Shown in pieces: positions 18,046 through 26,871 of a DNA stretch of 64,000 bases (its first letter is position 1; each line of letters starts with the position of its first letter). The stretch covers positions 1 to 64,000 of the forward strand of contig NZ_JACIBK010000017.1 of the NCBI RefSeq assembly GCF_014195325.1, read 5' to 3'. Made by a program: the position numbers and the translations under genes. The stretch is from Rhizobium sp. BK650 (lineage in GTDB: Bacteria > Pseudomonadota > Alphaproteobacteria > Rhizobiales > Rhizobiaceae). The notes below the pieces were generated by a model that was not told the origin of the DNA, ran no database searches, and saw only the letters and a program-made list of their open reading frames with translations.

Positions 18046-19458
18046 TCAGCTCAAGTTCAATGCAACGATGCGAGTCTGCCCGTTCGCCGCGAGCACGAGG
18101 ATCACCAGAGAACTGCGCCCTTCTGCCTTCAGCGCCTCCACACGCCGAACGAGATCGCCCGGAGAGTCCACGGCCTCGTTCTGCACTTCCGTGATCACTG
18201 TCCCGGGTCGAATGCCCAGCCGACCCGCCTGGGAGTCGGGGTTCACCGCTGCGACCACCACTCCTCTTGCATCGACGCGCAGGCGAAGTTCGTTTCGCAA
18301 CTCTGGTGTAATGCCGGAAACCTGCATGCCGAGGGCGGATACGATAGTAGTTCCCGGAACTGGTGCCTCCCTGCGTGTCAATGTGACGGTCAATTCAGTG
18401 CTGCGACCCTCGCGCACCACTGTCACCGGCACAGCCGTGCCGACGGGTATTTCAGCGACAATGCGCTGCAATTGCCGCGGGTCGCGGACTTCGAGATTGT
18501 TGAGATTAACGATCACGTCGCCTGCGCGTATGCCTGCGGGGGCAGCCGGCCCACGCGGATCGACACCCGAAATCAGGACGCCGCGGGCAGGATCAATTCT
18601 CAAGGCCTCAGCAATTTCCTTGGTCATTTCCTGCAAATACACACCGAGCCAGCCGCGCCGTGTTTCTCCGAACTCACGAAGCTGGGCAATAATCGGCTGC
18701 GCCGTGTTGGCTGGCACCGCGAAATTAAGACCGATACTACCGCCCGATGGGGTAAGGCCCAACGTATTGATACCAATCACATCGCCGGCCATGTTGAACA
18801 ATGGACCGCCCGAATTGCCCCGATTGATCGCAGCGTCTGTCTGAATGAAGTTATCAAAAGGACTTGTTCTGATGTCGCGGTTCTTGGCCGACACTATTCC
18901 GGCGGTCACGGTGCCACCCAGACCCGAAGGATTGCCAATCGCCATGACCGCCTCACCGACGCGAATTTGATCTGAATCGGCAAACTTCACCACCGGCAAC
19001 GGCGTACTGGGCTGGACGCGCAATACTGCAACGTCGATGTAGGCGTCTTCCCCGAGCAGTTCAGCGCGCAAGCGCGTTCCATTGTTGAGGATGACATCGA
19101 TCTCCACCGCGCCCCTGATCACGTGTTCGTTGGTAACGATGATGCCCGAGGCGTCTATCACAAAGCCCGAACCAAGAGACCCTCGCGGACGCGGCGGATC
19201 GCCTGTTTCGGGCTCTCCAGCCGGCTGGCTCTGAGCGTCGGAATTCGGATCCCCATCAGCTCGTCTGATCGTCGAGATATTGACCACCGCATCGATAACG
19301 CGCCCCGCGAGGTCTGGAAGATCGGTCGCTTGCGCTTCTGCGCAGGATGCAACCGCCAGAAAGGCAGCGAAGCATACGGCGAGAATACGTGCGAAAGCAG
19401 TTTTGATTGCGCGGTATGCGGCCCTGAAAGCCGCTGATCCAGCATGACGGATGTCCAT
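18046..19458 (-). CDS. HtrA/DegP-type periplasmic serine protease
   Basis: A 470-residue Do-family protease. The N-terminal signal peptide (basic RHAGSAAFRAAYRAIKTAFAR then a hydrophobic stretch cut after CAEAQA) sends it to the periplasm. The catalytic triad is visible as His in IVTNEHVI, Asp in DVAVLRV and Ser in GNSGGPLF. Two PDZ domains follow (WLGVYLQEMTKEIAEALRI, and DSQAGRLGIRPGTVI near the C-terminus). The ATG at 19458 has GGAGACAG upstream; the longer frame to 19533 lacks a site. It degrades or refolds damaged envelope proteins, consistent with the stress genes around it. Confidence 0.94.
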   Translation of the reverse strand: MDIRHAGSAAFRAAYRAIKTAFARILAVCFAAFLAVASCAEAQATDLPDLAGRVIDAVVNISTIRRADGDPNSDAQSQPAGEPETGDPPRPRGSLGSGFVIDASGIIVTNEHVIRGAVEIDVILNNGTRLRAELLGEDAYIDVAVLRVQPSTPLPVVKFADSDQIRVGEAVMAIGNPSGLGGTVTAGIVSAKNRDIRTSPFDNFIQTDAAINRGNSGGPLFNMAGDVIGINTLGLTPSGGSIGLNFAVPANTAQPIIAQLREFGETRRGWLGVYLQEMTKEIAEALRIDPARGVLISGVDPRGPAAPAGIRAGDVIVNLNNLEVRDPRQLQRIVAEIPVGTAVPVTVVREGRSTELTVTLTRREAPVPGTTIVSALGMQVSGITPELRNELRLRVDARGVVVAAVNPDSQAGRLGIRPGTVITEVQNEAVDSPGDLVRRVEALKAEGRSSLVILVLAANGQTRIVALNLS

Positions 19459-19954
19459 TGGCTGTCTCCGTGTTTCACAAACTCCAGCATAGCGTTGGTA
19501 GGCACTTGAAGATTGCTTCCGGCTGATCAGCATTCACCGTTGTCGGCGCTACAATTATAGCGCGCTTTTCTGCGTGCGCCCAGTCCCCGATGCAACTCAC
19601 CGGCGGCATGAGTAATCCGGGGCTGGCTCCACTGCAGAACGAACGACAAAGCCCTCCGCAAGCTCCGTCTAGGTGGAGCAATTCCGCTGCCCTGTCCGAG
19701 TCCGATGTTTTGAGGGCATCGTGATATGGGCAGCGGCTCGCCGGAGTGCCGACCGCTCCAACGCGTGTGCGCTCCTTTAGCACATAGCCACATCCCATCG
19801 TGCCGAGCGTTCAGAACGCTGTTCTTTGCCGCCCGTTTCAGAGTTGCCGGACCCGTCATCATTCGTCGAAAAGCCGATGTCAGGTGGCTGGCAGGCCTTT
19901 CGGCATCGACGGGTCCGACTTTCTAAAATTGGCATCGTAGCAACAAATCAGCCA
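19459..19954. other. Intergenic region, no gene supported
   Basis: Nearly 500 bases between the protease start and the 3' end of the BrkB-like gene. Both strands have short open frames but none with recognisable motifs or ribosome sites. Confidence 0.45.
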
Positions 19955-20941
19955 CTAGGCTTCCCGCCCGCCTATGCCATTAAACTCTGCGCCAATCAAA
20001 ATACTGATTGACGAGAGCCACATCCAAACCAGCAGGATGTCAACAGCAGCAAGTGTACCGAACGTCCTGTTATAGTCCTCAAATCTCGCCAAGAAAGTTG
20101 AAAAGAGAATCGATCCGACCAGCCAAACTAAACTGGCGAGCAGCGCGCCTGGGCTAATCCAGGTCGATTGATGCCTAGTCCGACTCGGACCGTATCGATA
20201 AAGAAGCTCTAGACTGATTACTAATATTATGAATATGACGGGCCAGCGGCCAATCCACAATAACAGAAAAATTTTAGCGTCAGGGCTTCTGAAGTCAGAA
20301 ATAAACGGAATAGTCGCGACACAATATATGGCAACTATCAGAAAGAATAATAGTCCAATCGTAAAAGCCATAGAAATAATATTCAGTTGAAGGAACTTTC
20401 GCTTCTCAATCTCACCGTACGCAACGTTCAAACCTTCAAACAGCGCCTTCATACCCCTATTTGCGCTCCAAAGGGCCAACGCAACGGATACGAAAAGCGC
20501 GAAGCTGAGGGTTGCTTCCTGGTTGCTGCCGATGCGTTCAATCCGACGACGCAGGAATTCAACACCAGCAGTCGGCAAGGCCCCGCCGACGGCCGTTAAC
20601 AGCTCAGTCAAATGCTGGGAGTCCGCAATTAATCCGTAGAGTGACAGAACTCCGGCGATGGTCGGAAATAGTGCCAATAATCCATAGAAGGTCACTCCAG
20701 CGGCGACCGATAAGATCCGGTCGTTCCGAATGGATAAAAATGTTTGTGCCAATAGTAATAGCCAACTCGTGACTGATTTTTCTTTTGAGTCACGCGTTTC
20801 GGCCGGTCGGAGTTGTGGCGTCCCATCATTGTCTGCGCCTCTGGGGGGCACATTTTTATCAAAACGACTCGCTGTGAGATAAGTGGCAATTCCTACAGTC
20901 ACCGCGAAAGACAAGTTATCAAGGATCGATCGAGGACGCAT
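19955..20941 (-). CDS. YihY/BrkB family membrane protein
   Basis: A 328-residue inner-membrane protein of the YihY family (once called ribonuclease BN, and including virulence factor BrkB). The signature AAGVTFYGLLALFPTIAGVLSLYGL near residues 79-103 and the C-terminal ISPGALLASLVWLVGSILFSTFL are characteristic; about six membrane helices. The start at 20941 has a GGGGGTGA site; the longer frame to 21001 has none. The last residues, FNGIGGREA, are shorter than in many relatives. Base composition is somewhat more AT-rich than its neighbours. Function of the family is unclear. Confidence 0.88.
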   Translation of the reverse strand: MRPRSILDNLSFAVTVGIATYLTASRFDKNVPPRGADNDGTPQLRPAETRDSKEKSVTSWLLLLAQTFLSIRNDRILSVAAGVTFYGLLALFPTIAGVLSLYGLIADSQHLTELLTAVGGALPTAGVEFLRRRIERIGSNQEATLSFALFVSVALALWSANRGMKALFEGLNVAYGEIEKRKFLQLNIISMAFTIGLLFFLIVAIYCVATIPFISDFRSPDAKIFLLLWIGRWPVIFIILVISLELLYRYGPSRTRHQSTWISPGALLASLVWLVGSILFSTFLARFEDYNRTFGTLAAVDILLVWMWLSSISILIGAEFNGIGGREA

Positions 20942-21242
20942 GTTGTCACCCCCGGCAATTGCCGAACAATCCAGGACTCGCGATCGCCCAGCGGGTGTCA
21001 TCGCGTCGACATTCTCGGATCTTCGTCAGATAGGTTAAGTATGTGGACCTCGTGCAATTGCAACAGTCGGCTGAATCGGGATCGACGTGACAACCATCTC
21101 CTTTTAGCCCTGCCGACAAAACGCGCCGGCCGATTAGCGAAGTAGCCGACTATCGCATTTCCGATACGTATTTCTATGAGGCAGTCCACCCGCTGACCAA
21201 GCTGCATGAGCCAAAACTCTTCGCATCAAACGCCGAGAGACT
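20942..21242. other. Intergenic region upstream of toxin-antitoxin remnant
   Basis: About 300 bases with no recognised gene. From 21142 a plus-strand frame without a start (reading DTYFYEAVHPLTKLHEP) stays open into the antitoxin remnant; I cannot place it in a family. Confidence 0.35.
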
Positions 21243-21400
21243 ATGGGAGCGGAAGGAATTATCAGGGCTCTCACCATTAAGGCCGCCGAGGCTAGACTCA
21301 CCTGTCCTATACCGGGTCCGGGCTGGTGAGGACATTCTCATTGCCCGCGGCAATGATCCCATCGCCCACCTCGTCGCCATCGAGGAGCGCCATCCTTTGG
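21243..21400 (+). pseudogene. Degenerate Phd/YefM-type antitoxin gene
   Basis: One frame from 21243 reads RALTIKAAEARLT, the N-terminal pattern of Phd-type antitoxins. It then hits a stop, and the frame shifted by one from 21316 continues VRAGEDILIARGNDPIAHLVAI, which is the conserved DNA-binding and dimer part of the same family (AGEDxxIAxxGxPxAxLV). The intact protein would be about 80-90 residues and would both repress its operon and neutralise a VapC partner. The frameshift makes it non-functional. A VapC-like remnant follows at once. Confidence 0.7.
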
Positions 21401-21463
21401 CAGCCATCCAAGCCGTGCGAGCCTGCGGGCACAGGCCAAGCCGGTCAGACGGCGCAGAATTCA

Positions 21464-21664
21464 GGCACCTTTGCCGTCGAGGCCTCGGTAGCCTGCGCCA
21501 TGCAGTTGCCGGACGAGGACAATACGCTCGCCGAAAAGGCAATGGCGCATGGCCGGTGAGGACGCCGTGGCGCAGGACCTGACCCACGAGATCCGCAGCA
21601 TTCCGCTCGAAGCCGAGAGCGGCGGCAGGATTCCGGTGTTGCAATTGCGGCGACGATGCCGTTA
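21464..21664 (+). pseudogene. Degenerate VapC-type PIN-domain toxin fragment
   Basis: The frame at 21464-21559 reads VEASVACAMQLPDEDNTLAE, the start of PIN-domain VapC toxins, where the first acidic residue is normally Asp and the PDED acidic cluster follows. A one-base shift continues as EDAVAQDLTHEIRS, matching the xxDLWxxEIxN strand of the family. The C-terminal half is gone, where the TetR gene's 3' end abuts. With the antitoxin remnant it forms a dead phd-vapC operon. Intact relatives are ribonucleases. Confidence 0.62.
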
Positions 21665-22312
21665 GCGCTTACCGAATGCGCGCAGAAAGGTCTTCGTTGC
21701 CTCTCCTGCCATGCGGTCGACCTCATCCTCCGGAGTTGGACGGCCAATCCGTTGGTTGATCCGCAAGTCGGTTGCGAGCAGCGCCATGTACTGGCGCGCG
21801 GCAAGTGCCGGATCCTCGATGTCAAGATGGCCTGCCAGCGCGAGCTGCGCCAGGCGAGCCGCGATGGCGGGATATTTTTTTCCCGGTCCGTATTCCTTCC
21901 AGGTCTCAAACAGCTCGGGAAATCTGCCGCCCTCGGTCTCCACCAGCTTGCGGAGCCAGCGGCCGTTCGCGTCGCAGACCGCCTTGCGCAGGAGAAGAGC
22001 TGAAAATTCGGTCAGTTCCTTTTCGAGATCGATAGGCGCCACGGGAAATGTGTCCAACACCCGAAAGAAGTCGGCGCTTGACTTCTCGGTGATCTCCGCA
22101 ACCACAACCTTGAACAGATTATCCTTGTCGCCGAGTTGATTGTACACGGTCTGACGTGACACGCCGGCTCTTGCTGCGATGGCATCGATGCTCGCCGCCG
22201 CAAACCCGTCCTCGGCAAAAACGTCTGCGGCCGCGTTCAGGATTGCCTGACGCTTGCTGGTGGTGGGCGGGCTCTGTGTCTCGGAAGAAGCCGCTACGGG
22301 CGAAGTTTTCAT
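21662..22312 (-). CDS. TetR/AcrR family transcriptional regulator
   Basis: A 216-residue regulator. The N-terminal helix-turn-helix (FAAASIDAIAARAGVSRQTV, residues about 37-56, then YNQLGDKDNLF) is typical, followed by a ligand-binding domain with a TetR_C-type tail. The ATG at 22312 gives normal TetR length; the longer frame to 22462 crosses the operator. A perfect inverted repeat lies between it and the divergent Bcr/CflA exporter gene, so it likely represses that exporter and itself. A second, partial copy of its last 39 codons exists at 36815-36934. Confidence 0.92.
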   Translation of the reverse strand: MKTSPVAASSETQSPPTTSKRQAILNAAADVFAEDGFAAASIDAIAARAGVSRQTVYNQLGDKDNLFKVVVAEITEKSSADFFRVLDTFPVAPIDLEKELTEFSALLLRKAVCDANGRWLRKLVETEGGRFPELFETWKEYGPGKKYPAIAARLAQLALAGHLDIEDPALAARQYMALLATDLRINQRIGRPTPEDEVDRMAGEATKTFLRAFGKR

Positions 22313-22339
22313 GACACTACCATATAGGACTTGACCGAT

Positions 22340-22355
22340 TGGACAATACTGTCCA
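22340..22355. promoter_or_regulatory. Inverted-repeat operator of TetR regulator
   Basis: TGGACA-ATAC-TGTCCA is a perfect 6-base inverted repeat with a 4-base spacer, 28 bases upstream of the tetR-type gene's start and in the gap shared with the exporter. Position and symmetry fit a TetR-family operator. Confidence 0.7.
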
Positions 22356-22503
22356 GAATATTTTACAGGAATGACGGCAGCGCGTTGGAGCCATCTCCGT
22401 CTTTTCGCTGTTCCATCTATAATCGTCCACTCAACCCCCGTCACATGCTTTTTGTATGACACTCGACGTTCGGGGAATGGTGTGCGGGAAAGGCTTTTTT
22501 TTC

Positions 22504-23727
22504 ATGCAGAGCAAGAATTCCGTTTCCTCCCGCGGGGCCAGCGGCTCCCACCATGCCATCATCCTTGGCGTTCTTTCAGCCGTCGGTCTCTTTGCCCTCG
22601 ACATGTATCTACCCGCGTTGCCGACGATCAGTCTGGATCTTCGCGCCAACAGCCATGCAGTCCAGGCAAGCCTGATCTCCTTCTTCGCCGCCATGGCTGT
22701 GTCGCAGATTGTTTATGGCCCACTGTCAGACATGTTCGGCCGCAAGCGGCCTCTGTATGTCGGTCTGGTGCTCTACATCATCGGCGCGATCGGCTGCGCG
22801 CTCTCCACCGACATCAGCTGGCTCGTCGCCTTCCGTTTCATTCAGGGCACCGGTGCCTGTGCCGGCGTCGTGATTGCCCGCGCCATCGTGCGCGACCTAC
22901 ATACCGGGGCCGCCGCCGCGCACCTGATGTCGCGGCTTATGTTGGTCTTCAGTATCTCACCCATCCTGGCGCCGCTCGCGGGCAGCATCGTGACATTGTT
23001 CGGGAACTGGCGACTGATCTTCTGGGTCATGGTCTTGGCCGGCGTTGTTGGCTTCGTGGCGGGCCGCTTTTTCCTTGAGGAGACCCGTCCGGCTGCGGCG
23101 CGCAGTGAAAGCAGCCTCGGCGGGGCATTGAAAGGGTATGGAACGCTCCTTAAGGACCCCTACTACCTCGGTCTGGTGCTGATGGCCTCATTCGGTATGT
23201 CGAGCTACATGATCTATGTCGCCAACTCTTCCTTCGTCCTAATCGGCCATTTCGGGCTCTCTCCGACCTTTTACAGCGTGGTCTTTTCGGCGAATGCCGT
23301 TGGCTTCATCGGGATGTCGCAGATGAACGGCTGGCTCGCCCGCCGGATCGGTTTGCGCAAGGTGATCCGCGGTGCGGTTTCCGGTTACGCGCTGACGATG
23401 GTGGCGCTGGCTATGGTCATGGCCGGTGGAGCAGACCGCCTCGACATCATGGCGGCCTTCCTATTTGCGGGCTACGCTTTCCTTGGAATGATCGTGCCCA
23501 ATGCGGCGGTATTGGCACTTGAACACCATGGTCGCATCGCTGGCACGGCCTCAGCGATGATGGGGACGGTCCAGTTCATGACATCGGCGCTGGTGGTCGG
23601 CATCAGCGGTATGTTTATGGACGGTACGGCGAGACCCATGGTTGTCGTCATCGCGATCTGCTCGGCTATCGTGTTCCTCCTTTCGATCGCGGTGCTGAAA
23701 AGCAGGCAGGCGGTGGCGGCTGAATAG
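22504..23727 (+). CDS. Bcr/CflA family multidrug efflux MFS transporter
   Basis: A 407-residue 12-helix major facilitator pump of the Bcr/CflA (DHA1) group, proton-driven drug exporters. LFALDMYLPALPTI near residues 32-45 is the group's helix-1 signature, and VYGPLSDMFGRKRPLYVGL near 72-90 is the MFS motif A between helices 2 and 3. The ATG at 22504 follows GGGAAAGG; the in-frame ATG at 22456 lacks a site. The divergent TetR gene and its operator suggest induction by the exported compound, plausibly a plant phenolic or antibiotic. Confidence 0.92.
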   Translation: MQSKNSVSSRGASGSHHAIILGVLSAVGLFALDMYLPALPTISLDLRANSHAVQASLISFFAAMAVSQIVYGPLSDMFGRKRPLYVGLVLYIIGAIGCALSTDISWLVAFRFIQGTGACAGVVIARAIVRDLHTGAAAAHLMSRLMLVFSISPILAPLAGSIVTLFGNWRLIFWVMVLAGVVGFVAGRFFLEETRPAAARSESSLGGALKGYGTLLKDPYYLGLVLMASFGMSSYMIYVANSSFVLIGHFGLSPTFYSVVFSANAVGFIGMSQMNGWLARRIGLRKVIRGAVSGYALTMVALAMVMAGGADRLDIMAAFLFAGYAFLGMIVPNAAVLALEHHGRIAGTASAMMGTVQFMTSALVVGISGMFMDGTARPMVVVIAICSAIVFLLSIAVLKSRQAVAAE

Positions 23728-23963
23728 ATCTTGCTGCCTGCGATTGCTGCGGCTTGCGCAGGCCGTTACGGCTGCCCGCGGACCATCCTCGCGCATCGCC
23801 TCAGATTGCCCGCATCAGAGCAGAAGACGGCGCGGCTGGCAGGCTGATGGGATCCAGAACTTCCGTCAGGTCTGCGGCCGGCCGTTCCATCACCTGCTTG
23901 ATGTGAGCTTCCCGACCGGCCGCGCCCCAAGGACCGCTAGCTTGACGCGGTCCGCCGTTGCTA

Positions 23964-24413
23964 TCAGTCCTTCCTCTCCGTCTTGAGCATGGTCGCAACT
24001 CTGCGAATGCCCAGTTGATAGCCTTCGGTGCCGAGACCAGCGATGACGCCGTCGGCCCGGTGGGACACGAAGGAGTGGTGGCGAAAACTCTCGCGCTTGT
24101 GCACGTTGGATATATGGATCTCGATCACGGGTCCTTCAAAGGTATTCAGTGCGTCGAGGATAGCGAGCGAAGTGTGAGTGAACGCAGCCGGGTTGATGAC
24201 GATTCCAGCGCCGTCCTCGCGCGCTTCGTGGATCCAGTCGATGATCTCGTATTCGCGGTTGCTTTGATGAAAGCGGATCTCGTGCCCCAGTTTTGATGCC
24301 AACTTTCGACAGTCCGTCTCAACGTCAACCAATGTCTCGTGGCCATAGATATGCGGCTGGCGCTTGCCGAGAAGATTTAGGTTCGGTCCGTTGAGAACAT
24401 AGATGAGGCTCAT
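23964..24413 (-). CDS. aroQ: Type II 3-dehydroquinate dehydratase
   Basis: A 149-residue enzyme with all type II dehydroquinase motifs: GPNLNLLGKRQPHIYG at residues 9-24 (active-site tyrosine 23 and arginine 18), INPAAFTHTS near 73-82, and the catalytic histidine in IEIHISN near 97-103. It interconverts 3-dehydroquinate and 3-dehydroshikimate in the cytoplasm. AAGGAC precedes the ATG. It is the last gene of a GntR-led minus-strand group with a TIM-barrel enzyme, an aroE remnant and a CHMI-like gene. This context suggests catabolic use (quinate/shikimate breakdown) rather than the biosynthetic shikimate pathway. Confidence 0.94.
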   Translation of the reverse strand: MSLIYVLNGPNLNLLGKRQPHIYGHETLVDVETDCRKLASKLGHEIRFHQSNREYEIIDWIHEAREDGAGIVINPAAFTHTSLAILDALNTFEGPVIEIHISNVHKRESFRHHSFVSHRADGVIAGLGTEGYQLGIRRVATMLKTERKD

Positions 24414-24443
24414 TTCATTTGTCCTTGTTAGGTGTTGCCAGGA

Positions 24444-24812
24444 TCAGGCGAACGCTATTTCCTGAAACGCGAAATCTGGGTCGGATTCGTAAAGATCGGC
24501 GCGCAGCCCGAGCCGGCCGGCTGCAAGTGCGCAAGCCGCGACGTCACGCGCAGCTTCGAGCACTGACCTTAAGAGCTCTCGCTTGACCTCCGGAGGACGG
24601 CGTGGGGCCATGCATACAATGATCTGCACAAAGTAGTTATCGGGATGCTCGTCTCCAACGCAGGAGACGGAGGCCTCTGTCGCGAATGTGCGAACTACGG
24701 TTGGGTTGACCAGCCCTCCGTCGCGGACTCGCCGATGGACCTCGCAGGTCAACGTGTCGATGGCGACGCGTTCAGCGGCGCCTCGGCTATAGTTGTCGAT
24801 AATATGCGGCAT
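24444..24812 (-). CDS. 5-carboxymethyl-2-hydroxymuconate isomerase-like protein
   Basis: A 122-residue protein of the HpaF/CHMI branch of the tautomerase superfamily. The catalytic proline is residue 2 (MPHIID), exposed after removal of Met; PDNYFVQIIVCMAPRRPPEVK near 57-77 is the conserved core strand and helix. In homoprotocatechuate breakdown CHMI isomerises 5-carboxymethyl-2-hydroxymuconate. CGGAGG precedes the ATG. It lies between aroQ and an aroE remnant, while HpaH- and HpaI-like genes sit on the opposite side of the GntR gene. Substrate in this pathway is uncertain. Confidence 0.82.
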   Translation of the reverse strand: MPHIIDNYSRGAAERVAIDTLTCEVHRRVRDGGLVNPTVVRTFATEASVSCVGDEHPDNYFVQIIVCMAPRRPPEVKRELLRSVLEAARDVAACALAAGRLGLRADLYESDPDFAFQEIAFA

Positions 24813-24827
24813 GGCGTAGTCCTCCGA

Positions 24828-25061
24828 TCAGGCTGCCACTCGGCACAGATCATCGAAATGGCGCAACGTTCGTTCCGTGTCGGCCGACAGGCCGGTGAAA
24901 AGCTCGAAGGCTACAGCTGCTTGGAACACGGTCATTCCTCCGCCTGGGAGCGTCCGGCAGCCGTTCTCTTTGCCAACGCAAGGAGCTCGGTCACCAAAAT
25001 ATAGAGGATCCCCCACCCAGCGATGATGCTCTATGCAATCGGGATCGATCGAGGATCCCAT
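24828..25061 (-). pseudogene. C-terminal remnant of shikimate dehydrogenase
   Basis: The 77-codon frame ends with GCRTLPGGGMTVFQAAVAF followed by a stretch ending LRHFDDLC, which is the C-terminal end of AroE-type shikimate dehydrogenases. Just upstream RWVGDPLYF is in the same frame, but the segment between is shifted: the adjacent frame reads VTELLALAK. The first roughly 200 residues are missing. The gene was thus reduced by a large deletion plus a frameshift. It shows the cluster once had both a dehydroquinase and a shikimate/quinate dehydrogenase. Confidence 0.75.
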
Positions 25062-25110
25062 GTGTTGGCTTCCTCCACTCGGCGCGGCTCTCTCCTCGCC
25101 GGCGTCGGGA

Positions 25111-25935
25111 TCACTGATCCGGCTTGAATATCTGTAACGCGCCGTCGAACAGGCGTTTCAAATGCTCCTCCGCGTCTGCCGAGCCTGAAAGCGGTACTTC
25201 GACCGAGATCGATGCGGACCCGTCGGCTATGGCGATCAGTTCGCTCAAGGGTAATTCGCCCGCGCCGGGGACAAGACGTTTGCCTCGGGCCTCCGCGATC
25301 ATGGCCTCGGTCGTGCCCGGGGCGGGTCCGGCGACGTCGTACAACTGGACGTGCTTGACCCTGTCGATCTCGGCGAGCAGCGACGTCAACGTTCCACCGT
25401 TCCTGAAGAAATGCACTCCGTCGACAAGTGCGCCGGCATTCGACGCGCCGCTCGATTTCAGGAGATTGACGCTGTCAGCGAACGTTCTGACCGTCCGCCA
25501 ACCCATGTTCTCGATATCGACTGCCAATCCGTAGCCGCTTGCAAGGGCGCAGAATTCGGCGAAGTTCGACAGCAGCCTGCTCTGTTCCGGATCGTCACCG
25601 CACACGCTTAGTCGCTTGGCCCCGATGTTGGCGGCCGCAGCCACTATGGGTTCCAGAGACGAGGCGTTGAACGAGGGATCGATGACAAAGAACTCGATGT
25701 CGAAGACCTCGAGCGCTTCGCCGCGCAGTACGGCTTTCAATTCGTCCGCTGCGTAGCCGCCCACGGGCAGCTCGTAGTACGGCGCTCCAGGAAAGGCCGG
25801 ATTGAGCCTCAGTCCAATTCTGGAAAAGCCAGCCCCCGCTGCGGCCTTCGCAAAAACGCACGGCGGCAGGGAGATGGCGGAAAAGTGCGCTACGCCAATC
25901 TGTTGCTCTGATTTTGATCCAGGCACCACCGTCAC
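25111..25935 (-). CDS. Sugar isomerase/epimerase-type TIM-barrel protein
   Basis: A 274-residue xylose-isomerase-like TIM barrel. FSRIGLRLNPAFPG near residues 37-50, VDIENMGWRTV near 139-149, ALVDGVHFFRNGG near 168-180 and the C-terminal SISVEVPLSG near 241-250 give the acidic and histidine metal-site strands. The GTG start overlaps the GntR stop by four bases (GTGA), so both are co-translated. The same fold includes 3-dehydroshikimate dehydratases; beside aroQ and an aroE remnant that activity, giving protocatechuate, is possible but not proven by the sequence. Confidence 0.82.
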   Translation of the reverse strand: MTVVPGSKSEQQIGVAHFSAISLPPCVFAKAAAGAGFSRIGLRLNPAFPGAPYYELPVGGYAADELKAVLRGEALEVFDIEFFVIDPSFNASSLEPIVAAAANIGAKRLSVCGDDPEQSRLLSNFAEFCALASGYGLAVDIENMGWRTVRTFADSVNLLKSSGASNAGALVDGVHFFRNGGTLTSLLAEIDRVKHVQLYDVAGPAPGTTEAMIAEARGKRLVPGAGELPLSELIAIADGSASISVEVPLSGSADAEEHLKRLFDGALQIFKPDQ

Positions 25936-26675
25936 ACGATCCCTTTCGTCGCGAGATGATTTCGAAGGTTAGTCCCAGTGCGGTGGATGTGCTGTCGCAG
26001 TTTCTCGCTGGCGTATTCGATATCGCGCGCGACCGCTCCTTGCGCAATCTCGCTGTGCTCCTGCCCGACATTCCGGTCGCCGGAAGTCCTGATGAGGAAG
26101 ACACGGCGGTATCGGTCATTGAGGTTCAGCAAGAGGCCGCAGAAATGCAAAAGAAGCGGTTTGCCGCAACCGGAAATGAGCGTGAGATGGAACTCCCGGT
26201 GAAGAGCCTCCCATTGCTCGAGCGTCTCAGGCCGTGAGGCATCCCGATCCGTGCGGTTCAGGCGGTGGAGCGAGCGCATTATATTGCTCTCCCACTCGAC
26301 GTCGCCGATACGCATGGATTCCCGCAGCGCGAAGACTTCGAGCTCTTCGCGGAGCGTCGTGATTTCTTCCAGATTCGCCAGCGAGATCGGAGCGACGCGA
26401 TAGCCACGGTTGTCTTGAAACTCCACCAGGCCGTCAGAGATGAGGCGGGCGAGTCCCTCCCTAAGAGGGCTTAAACTGACATTGAACGTACGGCGCGCCT
26501 TGTCGAGATTGATCTTGCTGCCGGCCTCCAGCTCACCAGAGATGATCGCCTCGCGCAGCCGCGACGCCAACTGGCTGGCGATGGTATTCTTCCCATCATC
26601 GGAAAAACCCGCGGACGTTGTCTCCTCGTCTGCCGTTGGCGCAGGGGCGCTATTGCCGGTCAAGCTCATCCCCAC
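25932..26675 (-). CDS. GntR family (FadR subfamily) transcriptional regulator
   Basis: A 247-residue regulator. The winged helix with RLREAIISGELEAGSKINLD and SLSPLREGLARLISDGLVEF at about residues 38-85 is the GntR DNA-binding domain; an all-helical FCD domain follows, with EALHREFHLTLISGCG near 156-171 providing metal/ligand residues. It is first in the minus-strand operon and divergent from the dioxygenase operon. The two promoters share an ATAATCG element in their spacers, so this protein probably represses both sides until an aromatic acid appears. Confidence 0.93.
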   Translation of the reverse strand: MGMSLTGNSAPAPTADEETTSAGFSDDGKNTIASQLASRLREAIISGELEAGSKINLDKARRTFNVSLSPLREGLARLISDGLVEFQDNRGYRVAPISLANLEEITTLREELEVFALRESMRIGDVEWESNIMRSLHRLNRTDRDASRPETLEQWEALHREFHLTLISGCGKPLLLHFCGLLLNLNDRYRRVFLIRTSGDRNVGQEHSEIAQGAVARDIEYASEKLRQHIHRTGTNLRNHLATKGIV

Positions 26676-26707
26676 CTCCCTGGCGATTTGATCAACTGTC
26701 GATGATC

Positions 26708-26734
26708 GCTATAAGAAACGATTATTTTTGTCAA
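26708..26734 (-). promoter_or_regulatory. Predicted promoter of GntR operon with operator half
   Basis: On the minus strand TTGACA (26734-26729) and TATAGC (26713-26708) are 15 bases apart. ATAATCG at 26725-26719 fills the spacer, the same element that forms a palindrome in the facing promoter. Confidence 0.5.
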
Positions 26735-26871
26735 CGGAAAACACAGATAACCCCGTTTTGTTACCGATGACCTCGTTGTTTCCATAGATTTAAGATAATA
26801 ACATCCGTATGTTAGCATTCTATGAAGCCCCATTCCCTTGCCACTTTGGGAAAACTCCACCGTAACATTCG

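Noticed and set aside
17677..18975. 432-codon plus-strand open frame over the protease gene
   Set aside because: It runs antisense to HtrA, whose catalytic and PDZ motifs are clear; the translation is Cys/His/Arg-rich without a family pattern.
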